Origin: Acidobacteriota bacterium
GTDB taxonomy: Bacteria; Acidobacteriota; UBA6911
Assembly: GCA_031254095.1 (NCBI GenBank)
Contig: JAIRVC010000008.1
Location: 1 to 5,768, forward strand
Direction: 5' to 3'
DNA length: 5,768 nt
Shown here: positions 1-5,768 of the stretch, piece by piece
Layout of the letters: each line of letters begins with the position of its first letter
Numbering within the stretch: position 1 is the first letter of the stretch
Made by a program: the position numbers and the translations under genes
The notes under the pieces: generated by a model
What the model was told of the DNA's origin: nothing
Seen by the model: only the letters and a program-made list of their open reading frames with translations
Databases searched by the model: none

Positions 1-29
1 GGCTTTTGTAATCTTTCGTTTTCGGCCAT
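1..29 (-). CDS. 5' end of an unidentified gene, third in the minus-strand operon (partial)
   Basis: Only nine complete codons lie inside the window, read from the ATG complement at 27-29 towards the left edge; they give MAENERLQK, with a probable Pro next. The start is supported by a purine-rich AAAGGA on the minus strand (complement of 41-46), 11 nt upstream of the ATG, and by its position 44 nt after the stop of the dicluster oxidoreductase with no terminator between them. It is therefore probably the next cistron of the same operon. Family cannot be determined from nine residues. By analogy with DVU_1551-1559-type loci it could be one of the small redox, methyltransferase, CoA ligase or NTP transferase genes of that set, but nothing visible selects among them. 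Confidence 0.55.
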
Positions 30-73
30 TAATCAGCGGTTCCTTTGGCAATCAAAAATCAAAAAATTTCCCG
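30..73 (-). promoter_or_regulatory. Short intergenic gap with ribosome binding site for the left-edge gene
   Basis: This 44-nt gap separates the TGA of the dicluster oxidoreductase gene from the next ATG. It is AT-rich and on the minus strand contains a short tandem pattern of T-runs broken by GA (two TTTTTGAT-like units, within 51-68), followed by AAAGGA at 46-41. I see no stem-loop able to act as an intrinsic terminator, which favours read-through into the next gene. Confidence 0.45.
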
Positions 74-2332
74 TCAGTCCACGGTATCGGAAAAACGCAT
101 ACGGTGACTCCATGCATCCGTGATCGCGTAGTCGTATGCGTCATCGCCGCGCTTTATATACTGCGCCCAGATCGTAACGACCTCTCTTGCAAGACAACAT
201 TGACGCAGTTCGCCGCCGTCCGGCGCGCCACCCGGCAGCGCAAAGACAGCGCCCGCGTGTTCAGCCTCGTATATCGCTTCTTTAACGTCGTCCTCAAGGA
301 TCAGCCGCAGGCTCATGCCGGCGGCAAGCGAAGCCGGTATCTCCAAACGCAGGGCGTCCCAGGGGCGCGCGGCAGGTTCAAAAGTTTTGCCGTCATAGAG
401 TTCCATCAATGCCGCCTTTGCCCGTATTGCGTTGTCGCGCTGTTGCTGCAGGCTTTTGCCCGACTCCGCCGCGCCGTCCGTCCCGAACACGAGGTCGAGG
501 ATATGAGCGTTCGCCTTGCCCGCAAGAGCGAATGTCCACGCGCAGTTCGCGCAGTAGACCAGATATGATGTTTCATCAGCCGAAATTCTGCGTTCCACGA
601 TCGTATCAAAAAGCTCCCGGTTCGCGGCGCGCATATGCCCGCCGAACCCGCAGCAATGGTTTCTGTCCGGCAATTCCGTAAGGATTGCGCCTCCGCTGGC
701 GGCGAGTTTCCTGACGGCTCTTTCCATTTCCGGAAAACCCCTCGCCATGCAGGGATCGAATACCGAAAAGGAACCGTCCCTGCCTGAACTCAAGCCATTT
801 TCGTCGAGTATTTCATAAAGCGAAATCTTTTCGATTTCCGGCAAAAATTCGCCGAACAGCCTCATGCAATAGGCGCAGGCAAACACGAAAACCGGCTTTT
901 TAGAGGCTTCCCATTTTTCGCGCAGGCTTTCGATTTGGCTCTTAAACAGTTTATCCTCTCCGGCCCAATAGGCTGGCGCGCCGCAGCAATCCAAAATGAC
1001 GCCCGCTCCATATCGCTCTTTCAGAAACGCGGCCGCGTTTTTTATCTGCGAAGGCGACCGCGCGCCGAGTTTGCATCCCGGAAAAAAAACATATCGCGCA
1101 TCGGCGGAACCGGCGGAAGATGAAAAGTACGCTCCTTCAGTCCGGTGCCATTCGAGGTCGCGCAGCCAAAAATCGTGAAAGGCCTTAGGGTGCTTGCCGG
1201 TTTCCGCGCGTCCCTGACGCGCCATAAAAAAGAGTTTCTCCAAATCCACGTCAACCGGGCAGACCGTTTTGCAATAACCGCAGAGATTACAGGAATAGGT
1301 CTCCCGCGTGAGCGTGCAGGATGAAAACGGCGGGGAAGATCTGGTATCCGCGGCTGCCTCTATGGCGATCTTTTGCGGCCTCTTACTATAACGGCCGAGC
1401 ATTTCACAGGCGTCCATGCACGCGCGGCAGTCGCATTTCATACAACGCAACGCTTCAAGGGACGCCTCTTCTTTTGTATAACCTTTAGCAGGATCCGCCG
1501 GGACGACAATCGGTTTGCGCTGTTCGCCGCCGTGGTCAACATAATGCTTTTCCGGCCTTGCCGGGCCTTCCGCGCCTCCGGCGGACGTTCTCGGTTCTCC
1601 TCCCGGCCATTTGCCTGTCTGCAGCCAGGTTTCGACAGCCTTTGATATTTCGACGCTGTTTGCAATGGCCGACACGGCGTCGGTATCTGTGTTCATTGTC
1701 GCGTCGTATACGTATGAAAAACCCGTCAGCGCGGGATCGTCCAGCCCGGAGATCTCGCAGCCATATACAAACTCTGTTTTGACTTCGGAAAACTGGAGGC
1801 TTATTTCCTCAAGAAAATATTCGTATTTCGGATGCCCGGCCCAGGTCGTAAGCGCCTGCCCGCCGCGCTCGAACACCGTTACCGGATAGGCTTTCTGAGA
1901 CAGGTTAAGCGCCAGCGATAATCCGGCGAGTCCCGCGCCGATTATCGCCACGCGCTGCTCACGCGGCGGGATGCGGTAGATTTCCGGCTTGCGGTTTTTC
2001 GCAAACCTCACGGCCGCCGCCTCGACGGCGCGCACATCCACGGGATCGTCGCCGACGAAAAAAACTTTGCCGCCGTGATCGCTTACGGCGGCGTCTTGCC
2101 CTGCCGCGCCCCTCTGGCATTCGGCGCGGCAGGGCGCTTCGCAGAGTTCGCTTACGATGGCCGGAAAGACGGTCGCGTTGCGATAGAGCTTATAAGCAAG
2201 ATCCCATTTGCCATCTTTGGCGCGTAACAAAAACGTTCTGACGTCAAAGAAAAATGGACAGGGGTGGGAGCACGACGCGGGCTCCTCGTGAAAGCACCGC
2301 GCCGTGATTATTGTCGTATCTTCCTGTTTCAA
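74..2332 (-). CDS. GltD-like / dicluster / double-CCG Fe-S oxidoreductase ('pyridine nucleotide-disulfide oxidoreductase/dicluster-binding protein' family)
   Basis: Probable cytoplasmic electron-transfer protein of 752 residues; no signal peptide or membrane segment is seen. Domains in order: a GltD-like N-terminal cluster region with Cys13, 21, 25, 64, 68 and 72; a Rossmann dinucleotide fold with GAGLAG at 132-137 and an acidic Glu155 closing the second strand, typical of FAD binding; a [4Fe-4S] region with Cys297, 300, 302, 305, 309; a second motif CxxCxxCxxxCP at 348-359; two HdrB/GlpC-type CCG domains (Cys420, CCG 449-451, CxxC 486-489; then Cys528, CCG 560-562, CxxC 594-597); and a C-terminal domain from about 655 ending in SHRM at 742-745. 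CCG domains of HdrB bind noncubane [4Fe-4S] clusters. Only about 140 residues separate the FAD motif from the first cluster, so a complete NADPH-binding domain, as in GltD, seems absent. Translation starts at TTG: an in-frame TAA lies two codons upstream and a weak AGG is 9-10 nt away. It follows the molybdenum enzyme by 14 nt, suggesting it is its redox partner. The family name is recalled, not searched. Confidence 0.9.
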   Translation of the reverse strand: MKQEDTTIITARCFHEEPASCSHPCPFFFDVRTFLLRAKDGKWDLAYKLYRNATVFPAIVSELCEAPCRAECQRGAAGQDAAVSDHGGKVFFVGDDPVDVRAVEAAAVRFAKNRKPEIYRIPPREQRVAIIGAGLAGLSLALNLSQKAYPVTVFERGGQALTTWAGHPKYEYFLEEISLQFSEVKTEFVYGCEISGLDDPALTGFSYVYDATMNTDTDAVSAIANSVEISKAVETWLQTGKWPGGEPRTSAGGAEGPARPEKHYVDHGGEQRKPIVVPADPAKGYTKEEASLEALRCMKCDCRACMDACEMLGRYSKRPQKIAIEAAADTRSSPPFSSCTLTRETYSCNLCGYCKTVCPVDVDLEKLFFMARQGRAETGKHPKAFHDFWLRDLEWHRTEGAYFSSSAGSADARYVFFPGCKLGARSPSQIKNAAAFLKERYGAGVILDCCGAPAYWAGEDKLFKSQIESLREKWEASKKPVFVFACAYCMRLFGEFLPEIEKISLYEILDENGLSSGRDGSFSVFDPCMARGFPEMERAVRKLAASGGAILTELPDRNHCCGFGGHMRAANRELFDTIVERRISADETSYLVYCANCAWTFALAGKANAHILDLVFGTDGAAESGKSLQQQRDNAIRAKAALMELYDGKTFEPAARPWDALRLEIPASLAAGMSLRLILEDDVKEAIYEAEHAGAVFALPGGAPDGGELRQCCLAREVVTIWAQYIKRGDDAYDYAITDAWSHRMRFSDTVD

Positions 2333-2346
2333 TTGTTACGACCTAT

Positions 2347-5187
2347 TTAGTGTCCTATCGGATGATCCTTGACATACTGCAATTCCTCCTCGAAATCCGA
2401 ACCGAGGAAATATTTCGGCGGAGTCAGATCCTCGCCCTTTTGCAGTTTTTCCCATCCGGCTTTCACCTTGTCGGGGGTTGCCGGCAGATCGTAAACGCGA
2501 ACGCCTGTGGCGTTTTTGATCGCGTTGATAACCGCCATATGACCCGAGCACTGGAAGTCCTCGGAACAGCCGCATGAACCATGCGGGCCGGCGGGACGCG
2601 GATTCTCGATAAAGATCAGGTTCATGTCGTCCGGAATGTCCGTAATTGTCGGCACGCCGCAACCGATCATGTTGCCGTATTTCTTCTCAAAGTGATAGTC
2701 CTCCGACAGCGCGAAACCGATCGAGTGCGACAATCCGCCGTAGCCCTGGCCTTCGACCGCGAGCACATTGCCGACAACGCCGACATCCGCGACCGTCGTG
2801 TAGCGCAGAACCTGCGTTTTACCAGTCTTTACGTCCACTTCGACGAGGCAGGCGTTGACCGCGTACATATAGGTCGGATTTTTCTCGCCGTGACCGGTGT
2901 TGGGATCAAGCCCCGGCGGCAGGCCGATGTCAAACTGGTCGTAGTGACCGATGTACTTGGTCGGGATGCCTTCGGCGGCCATTTCGCCGTAGGTGCGATA
3001 TGTGCCGTCGGCTTTGCGCATGGCATCCATGAGTTTGTTGGCCGCGTCGATTGTCGAGTTGCCGTTCATGTAGTGCGAACGCGAAGCCGCCGCGAGGCCG
3101 GAGTCCGGACACCTGTGACTGTCGTTCATCACGAGCTTAACCTGCTCGGCTTTGACGCCGAGAGGCTCAAGCGCCTTGACCGCGTGCGTCAGCGCGCCGA
3201 TGTCGCCGCCCTGCCCGACGTCTTCCCATGTATTGAAGTGGGTAAACGTGCCGTCCGGATTAAGCTCAAGCGCGACCTCGGACTGGTCATGAGAACCGAT
3301 CGTGACGATGAAACCGCCAAGGCTCATGCCTACGCCGGCATGCCTGCCTGCCTTCTTCGCGGCTTCGGCCTCGGCTTTGTACTTGTCGTAGACAGGCTTG
3401 ATCTTTTCAAGCATGGCCGGATAGTAATAGTCGTGGTACGGACAACTGTTGATGGTTAGATCGCCGGGGCGCGCCGCGTTTTTATAACGGAATTCCCATG
3501 GATCCATGCCGACGGCATCCGCCGCCATGTCGATCAGGGCTTCCGTAGCCGTATAGATCTGCGGAGAACCAAAGCCGCGATATGCCGTATTAAAAGCGTG
3601 GTTTGACGAACCGCCGCGCGCGAGCGCCTTGAAGTTCGGGATATTGTAACCATGGAAGCCGACGGATGCGAGGTTGCTGAAAATCTTCCAGCCTACGACG
3701 GCGTAAGCGCCGTGATCGAGAGCGATGTCATATTCCGCGCCCTGTATCTTCCCTCCCTTGTCAACCGCGATGCGGCCGTTTGTAAAGGTGGCGGAACGTT
3801 TTCCGCTGTTGTGGTTAAATTCCTCGTAAGTCATCGTCATCGTAGCGGGGCGCTTTAACACGACCACCGCCGCGGCGACCAGCGCCATCGCGTTCGCCGT
3901 CGTCGAATATCCAAAAGAACCGCCGGTCGGGTTCATGATGATACGGAGCTTTTCTTTATCGATCCCGAGCGCGTTTGAAATCTGGTCGCGGTTTTCGCCT
4001 ATGGCCTGCGATTTGCACTGGATTGTAAGATTGCCTTCGCCGTCATAGTAGCCCTGCAGCACGTCAGGCTCGATCGGAAGATGCGGTTCATGCTGTCTGT
4101 GGAAAGAACCTTCGGCGATGATGAGGCCGTCTTCTTCAAACACTTCCGCCGTGTCCCTGCCTTTGAACACCGGTTGTTCGAGGTAGAAGTTCGGCAGGGC
4201 CTTGTGAAGCTGGATCGCGTTCGGCATGAAGGATTCGATGACGTTTTTGTAAGACGGCAGAATTTCAAGATCGACCTTGACCGCTTTCGCCGCCGCTCTC
4301 GCTTCGGCTTCGGTCTCCGCGCATACGAGCGCGATTACGTCGCCCCAGCGATTGACGATATCGCCGCAGATGATCGGGAACTCCGTGACGCCCCTGCCCT
4401 TTGTGCGCGGCAGAAGCGCCGGTTCATCGATATTGTTCGTGCCCGGCACGTCTTTCGCGAGCATGACTTTCACGACGCCGGGCATCTTCCCGGCTTCGCT
4501 TATGTCTATGCTTTTGATCTTCGCGCGCGCGGCCTGGCTGTATATTCCGACAAGGTGCAGCGTGCCTTCCGGCATCTTCAGGCCAACGTCGTCGCCGTAG
4601 TCGGTAAGGCCGGTAACTTTGCCGAGCGCCGACGGGCGCGGCCGCCTGCTTCCGTAAATGTCTTTTTCCGAGGCGGAATCGTATGTGATGTCGGCCATGG
4701 TTTTTTCGCCGCGCATCACCGCCGCCGCCGCCATAACGGCGTCAACGATAGGCTTGTAACCCGTACAGCGGCAAATATTGTTGTTTTTCTTGAACCAGTC
4801 GCGCACCTCTTCGCGGCTCGGCGAGGGATTTTCCTTAAGCAGCGCGTAGGCCGACACGATGAAGCCCGGCGAACAGAAACCGCATTGAACTCCGCCGTAT
4901 GTAATAAACGCCTGCTGCAACGGATGCAGCGAGTGCGGAGCGCCGATCCCCTCAATAGTGAGGATGTCCGAGTATTCCTCGACTTTTGAAATCTTGCGAT
5001 TGCAGCTTCGAACCGTTTTGCCGTTAAGCAGTACCGTACACGCGCCGCAGACGCCTACGCCGCATCCGACTTTGACGCCGGTGAGTCCGATTCTGCGAAG
5101 CACTTCCGCAAGGGTATCTTTCTCCGAATCAATAACCGCTAAGCGTTCAACGCCGTTGATATTGAATGTTCTTCTCTCTAACGCCAT
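2347..5187 (-). CDS. Molybdopterin-dependent aldehyde oxidoreductase, Mop-like (xanthine oxidase family)
   Basis: Single-chain molybdenum hydroxylase of 946 residues, expected to oxidise an aldehyde or hydroxylate a related carbon using water, with electrons leaving through two [2Fe-2S] clusters. Visible parts: plant-type [2Fe-2S] domain with Cys42, 47, 50 and 62; helical [2Fe-2S] domain with Gln101-Cys102, Cys105, Cys139 and Cys141; then the hammerhead and molybdopterin domains from about 175. Matches to Desulfovibrio gigas Mop (about 907 residues) include GGSFGYS at 422-428, YRGFGSPQ at 536-543 and EDVGQGGD at 655-662. There is no FAD domain between the Fe-S and Mo parts, as in D. gigas Mop. 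The catalytic glutamate appears to be Glu876, but its context is GSCGCSEDFQC instead of the usual GVGE, giving three nearby cysteines (872, 874, 880). The C-terminus runs about 30 residues past the usual end. The ATG has a good AAAGAGGAG site 7 nt upstream. It is the first gene of the minus-strand operon. The substrate is unknown; xanthine-type activity is less likely given the Mop-like architecture. Confidence 0.93.
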   Translation of the reverse strand: MALERRTFNINGVERLAVIDSEKDTLAEVLRRIGLTGVKVGCGVGVCGACTVLLNGKTVRSCNRKISKVEEYSDILTIEGIGAPHSLHPLQQAFITYGGVQCGFCSPGFIVSAYALLKENPSPSREEVRDWFKKNNNICRCTGYKPIVDAVMAAAAVMRGEKTMADITYDSASEKDIYGSRRPRPSALGKVTGLTDYGDDVGLKMPEGTLHLVGIYSQAARAKIKSIDISEAGKMPGVVKVMLAKDVPGTNNIDEPALLPRTKGRGVTEFPIICGDIVNRWGDVIALVCAETEAEARAAAKAVKVDLEILPSYKNVIESFMPNAIQLHKALPNFYLEQPVFKGRDTAEVFEEDGLIIAEGSFHRQHEPHLPIEPDVLQGYYDGEGNLTIQCKSQAIGENRDQISNALGIDKEKLRIIMNPTGGSFGYSTTANAMALVAAAVVVLKRPATMTMTYEEFNHNSGKRSATFTNGRIAVDKGGKIQGAEYDIALDHGAYAVVGWKIFSNLASVGFHGYNIPNFKALARGGSSNHAFNTAYRGFGSPQIYTATEALIDMAADAVGMDPWEFRYKNAARPGDLTINSCPYHDYYYPAMLEKIKPVYDKYKAEAEAAKKAGRHAGVGMSLGGFIVTIGSHDQSEVALELNPDGTFTHFNTWEDVGQGGDIGALTHAVKALEPLGVKAEQVKLVMNDSHRCPDSGLAAASRSHYMNGNSTIDAANKLMDAMRKADGTYRTYGEMAAEGIPTKYIGHYDQFDIGLPPGLDPNTGHGEKNPTYMYAVNACLVEVDVKTGKTQVLRYTTVADVGVVGNVLAVEGQGYGGLSHSIGFALSEDYHFEKKYGNMIGCGVPTITDIPDDMNLIFIENPRPAGPHGSCGCSEDFQCSGHMAVINAIKNATGVRVYDLPATPDKVKAGWEKLQKGEDLTPPKYFLGSDFEEELQYVKDHPIGH

Positions 5188-5194
5188 ATTTTGT

Positions 5195-5203
5195 CTCCTC
5201 TTT
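5195..5203 (-). promoter_or_regulatory. Ribosome binding site of the aldehyde oxidoreductase gene
   Basis: The minus strand reads AAAGAGGAG here, 7 nt before the ATG at 5187-5185. Motif and spacing are close to ideal and fix the start of the molybdenum enzyme. Confidence 0.8.
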
Positions 5204-5222
5204 AGAAATCAACAATTTGCCT

Positions 5223-5263
5223 GCGTCGATACCTTGCACATCGTTTCTGCGCCGGTATCGCGC
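5223..5263 (-). promoter_or_regulatory. Leader hairpin / dyad-symmetric element upstream of the oxidoreductase operon
   Basis: On the minus strand a 7-bp perfect stem CGATACC / GGTATCG (5260-5254 with 5233-5227) encloses a one-against-two internal bulge, a second 5-bp stem GCGCA / TGTGC that includes one G-U pair, and a 7-nt loop GAAACGA. Beyond a single bulged A the outer arms add three more pairs, GCG with CGC. The inner stem pairs better as minus-strand RNA than as plus-strand RNA, where the G-U becomes A-C. No U-run follows, so it is not a classic terminator. It ends about 20 nt before the ribosome binding site, a good place for a translation- or attenuation-type control element. It could equally be an operator, since CGATACC-N20-GGTATCG is a DNA dyad. 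It does not match any riboswitch consensus I can recall. Confidence 0.5.
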
Positions 5264-5383
5264 GGATTTCTGATGACGAACAAACCGTCTCTGGATTCCG
5301 TAACCGCCGGGAAGCAACCCCGTCAAATACGAATGTTGATTCTACTGTGGAACGCGGCAAAAGGGTAACGTTTTTTAAGAAAT

Positions 5384-5392
5384 AAAAGGAGG
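5384..5392 (+). promoter_or_regulatory. Strong Shine-Dalgarno sequence upstream of the radical SAM gene, oddly spaced
   Basis: AAAAGGAGG is a near-perfect ribosome binding site. It is 4 nt before a GTG at 5397 and 9 nt before an ATG at 5402, but 23 nt before the ATG at 5416, which is the only available start in the frame encoding the radical SAM protein. An in-frame TGA at 5398-5400 prevents extension of that frame upstream to the usual distance. The GTG frame encodes a 36-residue peptide (5397-5507) and the ATG 5402 frame a 64-residue one; neither resembles a known protein. Confidence 0.6.
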
Positions 5393-5415
5393 CGCTGTGA
5401 TATGTTTCGGCTGCT

Positions 5416-5768
5416 ATGGACAACAGGAATTTTCAAAGCATTTGCGATATTTGCGGCAGGGCGATTTCCGCGCGTTATGTCTGCGCGGATGGAAGCGCCT
5501 ATATTGAAAAACATTGCGCCGGACACGGCGGCTCGCGCGTACTGGCGGCCGAGTCCGCGGCGGATTTTGAGCGCTGGTTCGCGGCCGCGTCCGTAACGGT
5601 TCCGCCGCGCGTTCCAGTTACAAAAGGCGCGCGGGGGGATTTTTCAAACGGAACGGGCAACACGGAATGCCCCGCCCACTGCGGCCCCTGCGAAAATCAC
5701 CTGATGACGGCCTGCTGCGTTCTAATTAACGTCACGACGCGCTGCAACCAGCGCTGCCCTTACTGCTT
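5416..5768 (+). CDS. Radical SAM protein, TrsS-like / Tes-related (N-terminal part, cut by the window edge)
   Basis: The visible 117 residues begin MDNRNFQSICDICG. A zinc-ribbon-like start has CxxC at 10-13 and CxxH at 34-37. A linker follows, then CPxxCGxCxxH at 85-95, a double cysteine at 100-101, and the radical SAM signature CNQRCPYC at 110-117 (CxxxCxxC), which ligates the [4Fe-4S] cluster that cleaves S-adenosylmethionine. The order CPxxCGxCxxH followed by TTRCNxRCPxC is that of the archaeal tetraether synthase Tes/MJ0619 group and of bacterial proteins named radical SAM (seleno)protein TrsS. In TrsS some members carry selenocysteine; the residue here next to Cys100 is an ordinary Cys, and I recall but cannot confirm that this is the Sec position. 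The gene is divergent from the molybdenum operon, as expected for a shared pathway. Start chosen at ATG 5416 because a stop lies in frame at 5398; the ribosome binding site is unusually far. The reaction catalysed is unknown; most of the barrel lies outside the window. Confidence 0.85.
   Translation, partial: MDNRNFQSICDICGRAISARYVCADGSAYIEKHCAGHGGSRVLAAESAADFERWFAAASVTVPPRVPVTKGARGDFSNGTGNTECPAHCGPCENHLMTACCVLINVTTRCNQRCPYC

Larger units (their letters stand above)
5188..5415. promoter_or_regulatory. Divergent intergenic region between the oxidoreductase operon and the radical SAM gene
   Basis: This 228-nt spacer must contain the promoters of both transcription units. On the minus strand there is TTGACG (complement of 5321-5326), 17 nt before a poor -10 TTACGG (complement of 5298-5303), and separately a better -10-like TAGAAT (complement of 5339-5344) that lacks a good -35. 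On the plus strand TTGATT occurs at 5336-5341 but no matching -10 is at the correct distance. None of these is strong enough to call as a promoter. An activator-dependent or alternative-sigma promoter is possible, but I found no GG-N10-GC sigma-54 element. The leader hairpin and the ribosome binding sites are listed separately. Confidence 0.5.

Noticed and set aside
30..73. Intrinsic terminator after the minus-strand oxidoreductase gene
   Set aside because: The T-runs are not preceded by a GC-rich stem-loop, and a new start codon with a ribosome binding site follows directly.
104..568. 154-codon open frame on the plus strand
   Set aside because: Antisense to the C-terminal CCG and tail domains of the Fe-S oxidoreductase; composition is that of a shadow frame.
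2581..3459. 292-codon open frame on the plus strand
   Set aside because: Antisense to the same conserved gene, with the same Arg/Val/Asp-biased composition and no ribosome binding site or domain.
4081..4989. 302-codon open frame on the plus strand
   Set aside because: It lies wholly antisense to the molybdenum enzyme, whose domains are clearly conserved. Its product is Arg/Val/Phe-rich without a recognisable motif, as expected of a complement frame in GC-rich coding DNA.
5398..5400. In-frame TGA upstream of the radical SAM start as a possible selenocysteine codon
   Set aside because: The frame between the TAA at 5383 and this TGA has no ATG, GTG or TTG start, so reading through TGA would not give a plausible longer protein.
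5188..5415. Molybdenum cofactor or other known riboswitch in the operon leader
   Set aside because: The hairpin does not fit the Moco motif or another consensus I know. A covariance-model search would decide, but I cannot run it.
5402..5596. 64-codon frame with the best-spaced ribosome binding site
   Set aside because: It overlaps the radical SAM frame, whose cysteine motifs are unmistakable, and its product has no recognisable feature. Kept only as a finding about the start region, not as a gene.

Overview
The window holds one divergent locus from what looks like a strictly anaerobic bacterium. The evidence is molybdenum and Fe-S chemistry, HdrB-type CCG cluster motifs, a radical SAM enzyme, moderately high GC and strong AGGAGG-type ribosome binding sites. 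The gene set matches, by memory of family names and not by search, the poorly characterised loci annotated around Desulfovibrio vulgaris DVU_1551-DVU_1559. Those loci combine a Mop-type molybdopterin aldehyde oxidoreductase, a 'pyridine nucleotide-disulfide oxidoreductase/dicluster-binding protein' and a 'radical SAM (seleno)protein TrsS'. Desulfovibrionales, Synergistota or Clostridia would all fit; the sequence does not let me choose.

Layout. Minus-strand operon, read right to left: (1) a 946-residue molybdenum aldehyde oxidoreductase-like enzyme (5187-2347) with two [2Fe-2S] motifs and the full molybdopterin part but no FAD domain; (2) after 14 nt, a 752-residue multi-cluster oxidoreductase (2332-74) that starts at TTG and joins a GltD-like N-terminus, a shortened flavin fold, two [4Fe-4S] motifs, two CCG domains and a C-terminal tail domain; (3) after 44 nt, the first nine codons of another gene (29-1) leaving the window. 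On the plus strand, a radical SAM gene (5416 to the right edge) is cut just after its CxxxCxxC motif. The 228-nt divergent spacer (5188-5415) holds ribosome binding sites for both directions and a convincing hairpin in the leader of the minus-strand operon. No RNA genes, mobile elements, CRISPR arrays or clear terminators were seen.

How it may work together (inference). The molybdenum enzyme would hydroxylate an aldehyde or a related substrate and pass electrons out through its [2Fe-2S] clusters. The second protein has many clusters and CCG sites but little room for an NAD(P)H-binding domain, so it is the natural redox partner. The radical SAM protein, related in motif layout to the Tes/MJ0619 group, could make or modify the substrate, a cofactor or a lipid. 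The pathway's substrate is not evident from this window.
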